This document shows, one piece after another, positions 52,275 through 60,020 of a stretch of 64,000 nucleotides of DNA. Position 1 is the stretch's first letter; each line of letters opens with the position of its first letter. The notes beneath the pieces were generated by a model. It had not been told where the DNA came from and searched no databases. It saw only the letters and a list, made by a program, of their open reading frames with translations. The translations under genes and the position numbers were made by a program. Origin of the DNA: Vulcanimicrobiota bacterium (GTDB taxonomy: Bacteria > Vulcanimicrobiota > Xenobia > Xenobiales > JADMJV01); assembly GCA_017307785.1 (NCBI GenBank), contig JAFKGI010000006.1, forward strand, positions 124,001 to 188,000, written 5' to 3'.

Positions 52275-52789
52275 GACACCAAGGTGGCTCCCAAGTCGAC
52301 GGCTTGTTTGCGCAACTTTTTCAAAAGCCCGATCAAGGCACCGCGCTCCTCGGCCGAGAGTGTCGAGGTGAGCTGACCGATCAAGCGGATATGGATGGGC
52401 TTGACTTCCCGCAGCAGGCGTCGTCCGGCCGGCAATAGCTTGGCCAGCTTGATGCGCCGGTCGCTTTCGTGAGGGACCCGGTCCACCACACCCTTTTTGA
52501 CCAGACTGTCGATCAGTCCAGTAATATTCGCACGGCTGGTCACCATTAAGCGTCCAATTTCGTGTAGAGCTAAACATTGGTTCTCCTGCTTGTCCAGGAT
52601 GGTCAGTAAATTGAAAGCGGAGCTGGAGAGACCAAACTTCTGCAGCTCCGCCGAAAGAACCCCATGCATGCAATCGTAGGTGTGGAGAATCCCCAACACT
52701 ACCAGAGCGGAGCTGGCATCCAGACCGGCCCACTGGTCGTCTAGCTGCTGCAGCTTGTTCTGATAGTAGCTTTCCCTCGGATCTTCCAC
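52271..52789 (-). CDS. MarR-family transcriptional regulator
   Basis: 172 residues from GTG. Winged-helix domain at about 60-120: LALHEIGRLMVTSRANITGLIDSLVKKGVVDRVPHESDRRIKLAKLLPAGRRLL, as in MarR/EmrR. It heads the tolC-hlyD-MFS genes, the emrRAB-like layout, and should repress the operon until a phenolic or similar drug binds. A dyad (52809-52829) with GTTAAC twice lies just upstream. GGGGGAG gives a fair ribosome site. Confidence 0.9.
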   Translation of the reverse strand: MEDPRESYYQNKLQQLDDQWAGLDASSALVVLGILHTYDCMHGVLSAELQKFGLSSSAFNLLTILDKQENQCLALHEIGRLMVTSRANITGLIDSLVKKGVVDRVPHESDRRIKLAKLLPAGRRLLREVKPIHIRLIGQLTSTLSAEERGALIGLLKKLRKQAVDLGATLVS

Positions 52790-52808
52790 CCGGTTGCTCC
52801 CCCGTAAG

Positions 52809-52829
52809 GTTAACTTCCTGATCGTTAAC
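52809..52829. promoter_or_regulatory. Putative MarR operator
   Basis: GTTAAC at 52809-52814 and 52824-52829, 15 bp centre to centre, forming a TTAAC-N9-GTTAA dyad 20 bp upstream of the marR start. MarR proteins often bind such dyads to autoregulate. Confidence 0.5.
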
Positions 52830-52879
52830 AGCTTAATGATTTGAACGGGCGGGTGAAATGGACTTTGGTCTAAATCGAG

Positions 52880-53176
52880 CTATTCAGAAAGCTCGACGGC
52901 TTCGAACTGCTTCATCCAGCGCCCGAACAGGGCACAGGCCAGATCACGCGGGCTGAAGGGCTGGTCTGCCCACAAACTCCGGCCGCGATCCCCATAGGAC
53001 TGGGATATCGCGGTGCGGATGAGATCGAGCAAATCTGCGTCCTGACCTTCGACCTGAAAGTCCCCGTCCTCATCTTCCCCCGTGGACTGAACCCAGACGA
53101 CGGCGGTGGGGCGTTCCGTCCAGGGCAGGTCGATGGGGCGCGCGGGTCGGGTCAAACGATACTTTCGGGCTACCAC
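52880..53176 (-). CDS. Hypothetical protein, 98 residues
   Basis: GTG start overlaps the zincin stop by seven bases, so both are probably translated together. The first half is basic with Pro/Trp (KYRLTRPARPIDLPWTERPTAVVWVQ), the second acidic and helical (GDFQVEGQDADLLDLIRTAISQSYG). No family is recognised. Coupled small genes behind enzymes are often immunity, chaperone or specificity factors, but nothing here proves that. Confidence 0.55.
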   Translation of the reverse strand: MVARKYRLTRPARPIDLPWTERPTAVVWVQSTGEDEDGDFQVEGQDADLLDLIRTAISQSYGDRGRSLWADQPFSPRDLACALFGRWMKQFEAVELSE

Positions 53177-54468
53177 TTGCTCTTGGAACGCATGGTATCC
53201 AGGGCGCCCATGGTCAGGAAGAAATGCTCCGGATCGCCGGAGTAGAGCTTGACCAGCTCCTGGCTGCTGGAGAACCGTTCCAGCCCCATCGAGAGAACTT
53301 CCGTGGCCAGATCGGGATAGACCTTACCGACATAGGGATCGACGAAATGGTCTTCGAGGGCTATTTCCGTGTCCGCATACTTGCCTTTAGGGGCCAGGTC
53401 TTTCAGCTTGGCCGGCTCATCGGAGCATCCGGCGTTGCGACTGCGAGCCTGCACCCAGTTCTTGTTGGCCACGCTGATTTCGGGGAACTCATACTCCACG
53501 CGGTGAGCCACTTCGTGAAGGGTCAGGCGCTTACCGATTTTGGCGCCAATGTTGACGGAGTCGTTGCCACGCGTGTAGCAAGGCCGGTCATCCGTAAAGG
53601 TAAACTTGAGCTGGCGAGGAGCGGGCAACCCCGTCTGGTGGTGGAACTCGTTGACCCAATTGCGCAGAGAGTCTTCAGCTATGCCGTCTTTCTTCAACTG
53701 AGCGGCCGCGGCGGAGTCGAGCTTGACGCGGTCCCGCACGTCCTCGCTTCGTCCATCCTTGCGCAGCTTGCCGAGAAAGGCGTTGGCCAATTGCTCGGCC
53801 TGCTTCTGATTGGCCGCGGTCTTGGCCGCCAGCTCCTTTTCAGCCGCCACGTAGGCAGCGGCCAGTTTGTCGACGCGAGCCATCAATTCGCTTTTCTGCT
53901 TGATTTCGCCCGGGCTCAGTCGATTGTCGGGCGTAGCCAACAATCTCCCCTTGGAACTCAGCAAACCGTTCTGCTCACTCACGATGGCGTCCAACCGGCC
54001 CTGCAAAGAGGGGTCCGGAGTATGTAGGAGTTGGTCCATCTTGGCCTGGAAACCAGGCATGACTTGCTCAGTGAACTGCAGGCCTTTGTGAATCTGCGGC
54101 AGATGCGCCTTGTGCAAGTAGGCATCGGGGGTCGCCTGCCCAGACCAGCCCACGGTATTGTTCGATGCACCCTCGTTGCTGGAATAGCTCGCCGTCACCG
54201 GCGCACTAGAGGCAAGCAGACCGGCACCCACCTCTCCCATTTCCATCGTAAGAACCTGGGGGACGACGGGAGGCGGAGCTTTCGGAGCCGCCGCAGGGAG
54301 AGATTGCTCGACCACGGGAGCTTCCAGAACGGGAAGCGGCTGGGCGCTAATGGTGGCCGTATCCCCCGAAACCACCGGAGTCGACTCCAACTGGGGCAAA
54401 GCCCGCGTGCGCGGCGGCGTCGCCGGAAGAGGCATTCCCGAGTGGAAGTTGAGCGAGCCTATCTGCAC
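53170..54468 (-). CDS. Putative zincin metallopeptidase without Sec signal
   Basis: 432 residues from GTG 54468, giving MQIGSLNFHSGMP. Residues 1-100 are Pro/Ala/Val-rich low complexity; 190-235 is a helical/coiled region. A zinc motif H318-E-x-x-H322 in RLTLHEVAHRVEYE is followed by TEVLSMGLERF (E390) as a likely third ligand, a layout seen in zincins related to phage head-associated proteins and toxins. The substrate is unknown. No ribosome site is visible; TATAAA lies about nine bases before the start. Confidence 0.65.
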   Translation of the reverse strand: MQIGSLNFHSGMPLPATPPRTRALPQLESTPVVSGDTATISAQPLPVLEAPVVEQSLPAAAPKAPPPVVPQVLTMEMGEVGAGLLASSAPVTASYSSNEGASNNTVGWSGQATPDAYLHKAHLPQIHKGLQFTEQVMPGFQAKMDQLLHTPDPSLQGRLDAIVSEQNGLLSSKGRLLATPDNRLSPGEIKQKSELMARVDKLAAAYVAAEKELAAKTAANQKQAEQLANAFLGKLRKDGRSEDVRDRVKLDSAAAAQLKKDGIAEDSLRNWVNEFHHQTGLPAPRQLKFTFTDDRPCYTRGNDSVNIGAKIGKRLTLHEVAHRVEYEFPEISVANKNWVQARSRNAGCSDEPAKLKDLAPKGKYADTEIALEDHFVDPYVGKVYPDLATEVLSMGLERFSSSQELVKLYSGDPEHFFLTMGALDTMRSKSKW

Positions 54469-54526
54469 ACTCGACTATTTATACTCCGCAAGGCCTTTTT
54501 CCTCGCCACGAGAATCGAGCACGGCC

Positions 54527-55960
54527 ATGGATCACGGGGATGAAACGGTTTTCCAGTCCGGCGAAGAACGTCGCCGCTCCAGCACCCTCTCGGAGATCCC
54601 CTTTCGCCTGACCGGCTATCAGATGCAATACCTGATCGGCAGCGGCAGTTTCGGCAGCGTCTATGCGGCCATCCAGGAGCGCACCGGGCTGCAGGTGGCG
54701 GTCAAGTTCTTGCGCCGCGAAGTGGTCAACTGGCGCTACTTCCAACAAGAACTCCAGCAGCTCAGCCGCATCGCCGAGCATCCCGGGGTGGTCAGTTTGC
54801 TGGACGCCGACCTGGAGCACGACCCACCCTACTACGTGATGCCCCTGTTGCTGGCCGGGTCACTGGCCAAACAGACGCCTCAGCCCGGCCAGGTGGTCGA
54901 CTGGCTACGCCAGATGGCTGAAGCGCTACGCTATATGCACGGCAAGGGCGTGCTGCACTGCGACCTCAAGCCTTCCAATGTATTGCTCGACGACCAGGGC
55001 CTGGTTCGCCTGGTCGACTTTGGCCAGGCGCGCACTCTGGGTGATGAAGGCAATTCCTTCGGAACCCTTGGCTACATGGCTCCCGAACAGGCGGGAGGCG
55101 ACAGCCAGCCGGACGTGCGTTGGGATGTTTACGGACTGGGCGCCACCGCCTATCGGCTGCTCACCGGCCAGTACCCGCGCTTCAGCCAGGAAGACCGCAG
55201 TTCGCTGAGCGAGACTCTGGATTCCGCCTCGCTGCTTCGTCATTATCGAGAACTGCTGCAAAGCCGGCAGCTTGTCGGCTTGCGCAGCCTCAATCCCAAG
55301 ATCGACGAAGACCTTGCCAACATCGTCGAGAGCTGCCTGGAGGTCGCTCCCGAGCGACGCACCGCTTCTATGGGGTCCGTGTTGGAAGACCTGGAACGTC
55401 GCCGTTACAAGGAACCGCTGCTGTGCCGCCGCCCCTGGACCACCCGCTATCGGGTCAACCGCTTGCTCTCGCGGCCGGTGGCGGCGTTGGCGCTGGCGGT
55501 GACGCTGGCTCTACCTCTTTTCGTGAACACTTACCTGACGGTCAAGGCCCACCAGGCGGTGGTGGAAATGGCACTGCTGCCTGCGCGCGACGCCAATGCG
55601 GCGCAAGCCGCCCATCTACGCGACCTGGGCCCACCCTACGGGCAGAAACTGTCCCACCTCTCCGGGAGCTATCGGCTGTGGCTCTATCAGGATGGCCACG
55701 GGGACGCCGCGGCGCCCGATCTCGCCCACCTGCAGAAGTCCAGTTTGCGCACTCAGATGGCCTACTATGAACACGAAGGGAAACGCTGCATCGGCGCCTG
55801 GCATGATCTGCCGGGTGGAGCGGTGCTACTCAGCGAGACGGACGCGGAACCGGCTCTGGTGCGCGCCGAAGAATTTCGCAATCAGAATCTTCTGCTCAAT
55901 CTTCTGATTCTGACCGTAGCCGGCGGCACGGTAGCCGGCCTTCTGCGCTTTAGCCGCTAG
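54527..55960 (+). CDS. Ser/Thr protein kinase with C-terminal extracytoplasmic domain
   Basis: 477 residues from ATG 54527; the upstream ORF extension is the shadow of the divergent zincin gene. The kinase domain has a GSGSFGSV loop, K60, HCDLKPSN (D146; Cys replaces the usual Arg), VDFGQA in place of DFG+LA (D164) and APEQ. A membrane helix at about 315-335 separates a roughly 120-residue outer domain, followed by another hydrophobic helix near 455-475. The HC-D variant means it belongs to the non-RD kinases. Its end overlaps the HD gene by 4 bases. Confidence 0.85.
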   Translation: MDHGDETVFQSGEERRRSSTLSEIPFRLTGYQMQYLIGSGSFGSVYAAIQERTGLQVAVKFLRREVVNWRYFQQELQQLSRIAEHPGVVSLLDADLEHDPPYYVMPLLLAGSLAKQTPQPGQVVDWLRQMAEALRYMHGKGVLHCDLKPSNVLLDDQGLVRLVDFGQARTLGDEGNSFGTLGYMAPEQAGGDSQPDVRWDVYGLGATAYRLLTGQYPRFSQEDRSSLSETLDSASLLRHYRELLQSRQLVGLRSLNPKIDEDLANIVESCLEVAPERRTASMGSVLEDLERRRYKEPLLCRRPWTTRYRVNRLLSRPVAALALAVTLALPLFVNTYLTVKAHQAVVEMALLPARDANAAQAAHLRDLGPPYGQKLSHLSGSYRLWLYQDGHGDAAAPDLAHLQKSSLRTQMAYYEHEGKRCIGAWHDLPGGAVLLSETDAEPALVRAEEFRNQNLLLNLLILTVAGGTVAGLLRFSR

Positions 55961-57084
55961 GTCGGCTGCAGTCCGGTGGTCATGCGGTAGACGGAACGAG
56001 CTGTGTCCTTCAAGCTGGAGAGTTCGCTTTGCACTTTCTCCGGACTGGCTTCCCCAATGGCCTGGCCCATCAGCTCAAACTGCTTGCTGTTGGCCAGAAA
56101 ACGCTGGCCCATGCCCGGGTCCCAGCTCTGCAACAACTCTTCTCGACCCGGCAGCGACAAGTTCTGGTGGCCCAGTTCTTGAGCCAGTTGCGTATCCAGA
56201 GCATTGTCTTTGCCGGCGGAGGCCAGAAAGCCGGGAGTCACTTTGAGCGAACTGGCCAGGTTAGTGGGCACGCCAACACCCTGGAGCTCCTTGCACAGGC
56301 CTTCGACCGCCTCCACCGCCATGTCGAAAGAACCGGCGTAGAAACCCGCCTGGTCAGCAAAGCGCAGGGCCAGGCCGTCCTTGAGAACCTCGGCCTGCTT
56401 GGATTTGGGCATTTCGGAAAGCAGATCTTTGTAGACTTGCAGAGGGCTTTGCCCGTCGTACTTGGTGCCCATCGGGTTGCGCGGTTTGTCGTCGAAGGGA
56501 AAATCGGTGCGCGCGATCAGGGCTTTGGCTTCGGTGAACTGCTCCGGCTGCCAGCCGAAACGCTCGCAAAGCTCACCTTTCTGCTGATCCATCCACTCGA
56601 GAGTGACTTGAGCACGGGCCGGACTACCGGTTTTGACGTTGTCGCTGCCCACCTGGGAACGGTCGTCGGCGTCATGGAGCAGCGCCACTTGCTGGATGAA
56701 CTGCTTGCGCTCGGGCGACCAACCCATCCCGTGGGCAAAGCCGCCGGCCGCGTCGGCCACCACGATGGGGTGGTCAAAGTTATGGTAGCTTCCACTATTG
56801 AGCGCCTGAAACTCGTCGGCCGAAAAGTATCGGGAAGCCAGTTCGGCCACGCTGTTGCTGGGAGTCTGACGAAAGGAGGCGTTGGCGTGAGAAGCCAGGT
56901 CGGCCGCTTTGGGCTGGACCAGTGCCGCCTTGTTCCACTGGATTTTAGGCGAAACCGGAGCCGTGGAACCCAACTGAACGCCATCGGCGGGAGCCGCGCT
57001 CTCGGTCGTTTTTGCCGCCGGAGGCGCCTTGGCGGCGGTCACTGCGTAGGTCTGGGTGAGCGGTGCGGGGCCCTTGATCTGCAT
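55957..57084 (-). CDS. HD-domain-like protein with MQIK start
   Basis: 375 residues. Begins MQIKGPAPLTQTYAV with an Ala/Pro-rich 50-residue stretch and no Sec signal. The central region fits the HD/PDEase superfamily: SYHNFDHPIVVADAA (H101, H105) and QVALLHDADD (H137, D138), with a later RFADQAG Asp. These coordinate metals for phosphohydrolase or phosphodiesterase action. GGAGGAG lies 11 bases before the ATG. Partner and substrate unknown. Confidence 0.68.
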   Translation of the reverse strand: MQIKGPAPLTQTYAVTAAKAPPAAKTTESAAPADGVQLGSTAPVSPKIQWNKAALVQPKAADLASHANASFRQTPSNSVAELASRYFSADEFQALNSGSYHNFDHPIVVADAAGGFAHGMGWSPERKQFIQQVALLHDADDRSQVGSDNVKTGSPARAQVTLEWMDQQKGELCERFGWQPEQFTEAKALIARTDFPFDDKPRNPMGTKYDGQSPLQVYKDLLSEMPKSKQAEVLKDGLALRFADQAGFYAGSFDMAVEAVEGLCKELQGVGVPTNLASSLKVTPGFLASAGKDNALDTQLAQELGHQNLSLPGREELLQSWDPGMGQRFLANSKQFELMGQAIGEASPEKVQSELSSLKDTARSVYRMTTGLQPT

Positions 57085-57167
57085 CCCGCTTACTTCTCCT
57101 CCGGCGAATCCATTCCCGCCCCGGGTTTGTACCAGGAGGCGTTAAGATTTCTCCGAAAAGCCCCGAC

Positions 57168-57689
57168 GTGTTCCACAAGCTCTGCCTCATTCTGTTGCTC
57201 TGGACGGGTCTATGCCTGGCCGACCAGCAATATCTCATCGACGGTGACACCTTCCGCCACAAAGGCCTGGGCTTGAGTTTTCGGGTGCCTTCCGGTTGGG
57301 GTCCCGACCGGGTGCTTTCCTCGGACGAAGGTGCGCTTATCAAGCTGGCGGCGCCCACCGGTCGCACCAGCCTGGTGCTAATCCTGGGCAAGCGCAAAGA
57401 AGGCGAAGCCAGGTCTCTGGCCGAGGTGGAGAAAGAGGTCGCGACCACCATCCGAGGCTTTCATTTCACAAAGACCGCCACCCGTCAGCTCAACAACCGA
57501 GAAATCGTCATCATGAACGCCAGCGCCAGCGGCGGTCACCGCCTGCATCGCCTGGCCGTCATCCCCGACCAGGGCCAACTGGCTCTGCTCTGGATGCAGA
57601 GCAACAGCGAGACTTTCCCCACCTACCTGCCCAGTTTTGATGCCGTCGTGGACAGCCTGGTCTGGGAAAACAAAGGAGACCTGCCGTGA
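57168..57689 (+). CDS. Secreted DcrB/PsbP-like protein
   Basis: 173 residues from GTG. Signal peptide MFHKLCLILLLWTGLCLA, then a compact alpha/beta region with GLGLSFRVPSGWGPDRV, SLVLILGKRKEGEA, LHRLAVIPDQGQLALLWMQSNS and a final SFDAVVDSLVW, the arrangement of PsbP/DcrB-like domains. Function unknown. Overlaps the next gene by 4 bases (GTGA). Confidence 0.65.
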   Translation: MFHKLCLILLLWTGLCLADQQYLIDGDTFRHKGLGLSFRVPSGWGPDRVLSSDEGALIKLAAPTGRTSLVLILGKRKEGEARSLAEVEKEVATTIRGFHFTKTATRQLNNREIVIMNASASGGHRLHRLAVIPDQGQLALLWMQSNSETFPTYLPSFDAVVDSLVWENKGDLP

Positions 57690-58066
57690 AAAAGTCCCTT
57701 ATAGCTGCCTTGATTCTGAGTGTGGGCCTGACGGTCGGCGCGCAAAACTTCAAGGTGTTTCTCAACAACAAGCCCTTCTCGGGAAAAACCGCCGGCACTC
57801 CCGCCGATCTCTACGTGGAGTGCCAGATTGCCCTCAAGTTGCTGGGCAATCCCACCGTGCTCGAGGCCGGCGCGACCTCGGTCGAACTCGAAGGCAAAAA
57901 GCTGGAACTGCAGGATCAGAACGGCCTGTTGATGTGCCGGGCCAAGGACCTTTGCTCCGTCTACGGCGGACGCTACGACTTCAATAAGGGCATGGGCACG
58001 GTCGATATCTATGCCTACGACCCGATCGCCAAAGCCAAGGAGAGCCTGGCCCGCATCCTCAAGTAG
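57686..58066 (+). CDS. Secreted protein with copper amine oxidase N-terminal-like domain
   Basis: 126 residues. Signal MKKSLIAALILSVGLTVGA, then FKVFLNNKPF, LYVECQIALKLLG and EGKKLELQD, MCRAKDLCSVYGG, a pattern like the copper amine oxidase N-terminal domain found in envelope proteins. It ends at TAG 58064-58066, and the next ORF is in the same frame. Confidence 0.6.
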   Translation: MKKSLIAALILSVGLTVGAQNFKVFLNNKPFSGKTAGTPADLYVECQIALKLLGNPTVLEAGATSVELEGKKLELQDQNGLLMCRAKDLCSVYGGRYDFNKGMGTVDIYAYDPIAKAKESLARILK

Positions 58067-58096
58067 CGCAAAATTGACAGCGATGCCGACTTTGCC

Positions 58097-58576
58097 GTGA
58101 TGACTTTGCTGGCCCGTCAGTATTTGATTCAGCAGCTCGGTCTGAAGCTGAGCGACGATGTCGAATTGAAGCTGGTGAATCCGGAACAACTGGCCAAAGA
58201 AGGCTTCAGCGGCGACTCCGCCTGCGCCGTGCGCTACCAGAAAGGTCAGGGCAGCGGAACGGGTCGCTATCTTTTTGCGGTGCGCAGCGGCTCGAGTCCC
58301 GTCGACATCTTTCAGAGCCTGGCCTGGTCCTGGGGCATTCAGTGGGCCAACCTGAACGGCGATCAGAGCAAAGACGATCTGGTGGGCGCTTTCGGTCAAT
58401 GGACCTCACACGCCATGCTACGCGATCTGGCGCACACGGACGAATCCAGGAGTTTTCTTCGGAGCCCGGGCATTCCCCAGGCGTCCAAAGACTACTACAA
58501 GCAATTGATCGAGATCGAGAAACAGGGAAATGTCGAGGCCGTGCTGGCCTTCATCAAGAATCAGTCGAAGTTGTAG
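58097..58576 (+). CDS. Hypothetical protein following an in-frame TAG
   Basis: 159 residues from GTG 58097. It is in the same frame as the preceding gene; between its TAG and this start the frame reads RKIDSDADFAV, protein-like. So this may be a separate gene, a readthrough product or one broken by mutation. No signal peptide. Segment GTGRYLFAVRSGSSPVDIFQSLAWSWGIQWANLN is amphipathic; no family can be named. Confidence 0.5.
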   Translation: MMTLLARQYLIQQLGLKLSDDVELKLVNPEQLAKEGFSGDSACAVRYQKGQGSGTGRYLFAVRSGSSPVDIFQSLAWSWGIQWANLNGDQSKDDLVGAFGQWTSHAMLRDLAHTDESRSFLRSPGIPQASKDYYKQLIEIEKQGNVEAVLAFIKNQSKL

Positions 58577-58622
58577 AACTTTAGCAACAAATGTGCCGGC
58601 CCCCTCGATTAGGATGGCGGCT

Positions 58623-59306
58623 ATGAGCAACCTCAGCGTAAACATAAAGATCGACCGGCACGGATCCGGCAACGCACGCATTCACGGGAAAATCGGCAAT
58701 CAGGTTCACGACGTCAACGTCTGGAAAGGTCCGCAGCCCGGCGATGCCTACATCGAAGGCGAACAGAACAGCCTTCCGACCACGCTGCGCATCAATAGCG
58801 CCTTCTCCGATAATGGCCACGCCGTTTTCGGACGCCTGGTGGGCACCGATTTCAAAGGCAACTGGGAGCAGGAGCCGGTGGAAGGCGACGCCACCTTGTT
58901 CATCAATAAGGCCAAAATGACGGTCGACCAGAACCCCGAGACGGGCGTGACCGAGACCGCCGGCACGCGCATCAAAAGCACCGCCACCCGCACCAACGAA
59001 GAAGGCGACGAGAACGTGGCCATCACGTCCGATGGCCAGCGCATCAGCATGACGGTGGACCGCCAGCCGGGCGGCGACATTGAAATTCGCGGCAAAAGCG
59101 GTGGCCAGAACTTCCGTCTGGACATGACCCGCAAAGGCAAGGATGGCGACCTCTACTGCAAGGGCAGCCTGCCGGAAAGCCTGAGTCTGCTGCCGGTGTT
59201 CTGGGAACTCTACGGCGACGACTCCAAAGAGCCGCCGGCCAAGCCCCTCTCCATGGGCGCCGTGGCCGGCCTGAGCGCCTTCTACGGCTCGCAGGCCCTC
59301 GGCTAA
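58623..59306 (+). CDS. Hypothetical beta-rich protein, 227 residues
   Basis: Starts MSNLSVNIKIDRHGSG (58623; an ATG three codons earlier is possible). Long alternating strands with many Asp/Gly (ARIHGKIGNQVHDVNVWKG, DGQRISMTVDRQPGGDIEIRGKSGGQNF) suggest a beta-sandwich or repeat fold. TAGGAT ends seven bases before the ATG and there is no ribosome site. A terminator follows. No family recognised. Confidence 0.6.
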   Translation: MSNLSVNIKIDRHGSGNARIHGKIGNQVHDVNVWKGPQPGDAYIEGEQNSLPTTLRINSAFSDNGHAVFGRLVGTDFKGNWEQEPVEGDATLFINKAKMTVDQNPETGVTETAGTRIKSTATRTNEEGDENVAITSDGQRISMTVDRQPGGDIEIRGKSGGQNFRLDMTRKGKDGDLYCKGSLPESLSLLPVFWELYGDDSKEPPAKPLSMGAVAGLSAFYGSQALG

Positions 59307-59338
59307 AAAAAGACCCCGCTGCGGCGGGGTCTTTTTTT
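59304..59338. terminator. Rho-independent terminator
   Basis: AGACCCCGC/GCGGGGTCT stem with a TGCG loop, A tract before and seven T after, shared by the two convergent genes. Confidence 0.9.
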
Positions 59339-59663
59339 ATTTGCGTTTGGCCTCGTCGCGCTGCATCCAGCGCAATTCGTCTTCGCTCAGACGGCCGTCG
59401 CGGTTGCTGTCGTAGTCGCGCCAGTTCAGCTTGCCGCGGGGAAAGTCGTGTTCGCCGTAGGGAATGACGGTGGGATTGCCGTTGGAATCGTAGTGAATGT
59501 CGCTGCCGCGATGCTCGTCCCAGCCGCTGCGTTGATAGTAGTAGGCTTTCGATTCAACCAGCGGGTGGTCGTTTTCGTGTCGATGCCAGTCGGAGGCGCT
59601 CCAGTGAGACTGAGCCAGGGCCGCGCCCGTCAAGGCCAGGAACAACAGGGTGATCTTTTTCAT
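59337..59663 (-). CDS. Secreted EF-hand protein
   Basis: 108 residues. Signal MKKITLLFLALTGAALA; near the C-terminus DYDSNRDGRLSED is an EF-hand loop (D, S, R?, D, R, E pattern with D-x-N-x-D-G start). The middle is Tyr/Asp/His-rich. It may bind Ca or act as an extracellular sensor. The terminator lies at its 3' end. Confidence 0.75.
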   Translation of the reverse strand: MKKITLLFLALTGAALAQSHWSASDWHRHENDHPLVESKAYYYQRSGWDEHRGSDIHYDSNGNPTVIPYGEHDFPRGKLNWRDYDSNRDGRLSEDELRWMQRDEAKRK

Positions 59664-59707
59664 GATTTCAGTTTAGTGCAATCACACGACTTGGACAGAG
59701 GACGGGA

Positions 59708-59716
59708 ATAAGCAAT
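59708..59716 (+). repeat. Nine-base core ATAAGCAAT, paired site
   Basis: Nine-base match, 53 bp before an inverted exact copy (59770), the third such inverted pair in the window. Confidence 0.45.
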
Positions 59717-59738
59717 TTCGTCCCGCGACTCGTGGAAG

Positions 59739-60020
59739 ATGCGCACAAACCGAGCCAACCTGATCACTTTATTGCTTATTTTTGGGGCGGTCGCCCTGGC
59801 CGCTCAGTTTACGGTGGTGCTGGCCAGTCCCAGTCCCTCCCCCACTCCGGAAGTCTCCGCCAGCGCCAGTCCCACGGCCAGCTCCACGCCCGTCGTGCAG
59901 CAGGCGCTGCAACCGTCTTCCAGGCTACCGCGCCCCTCCTTCGGACGCGGCATTTATCCGCCGGCCTCCCCGTACCAACGGACCCCGAAACCGGTCGTCG
60001 TTCAGCAATCCACTCCTTGA
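59739..60020 (+). CDS. Small membrane-anchored Ser/Pro-rich protein
   Basis: 93 residues. One hydrophobic helix (LITLLLIFGAVALAAQFTVVLA, 8-29), then an extracytoplasmic Ser/Pro/Thr-rich stretch (SPSPSPTPEVSASASPTASSTP). No ribosome site recognised. The stop TGA overlaps the TTG of the DUF2306 gene, so the two are coupled. The decamer at 59770 lies over its helix region. Confidence 0.55.
   Translation: MRTNRANLITLLLIFGAVALAAQFTVVLASPSPSPTPEVSASASPTASSTPVVQQALQPSSRLPRPSFGRGIYPPASPYQRTPKPVVVQQSTP
59770..59779 (-). repeat. Recurrent decamer ATAAGCAATA, site 9
   Basis: Exact copy; coding sense reads Leu-Leu-Leu-Ile. Preceded in motif orientation by CCCCAAAA. Confidence 0.6.

Noticed and set aside
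52275..52733. Long upstream extension of the TolC-like ORF
   Set aside because: It is the out-of-frame shadow of the marR gene and not conserved-looking.
53170..54468. Prophage remnant suggested by the phage-like zincin
   Set aside because: No integrase, terminase, portal, capsid or tail genes and no attachment repeats are present.
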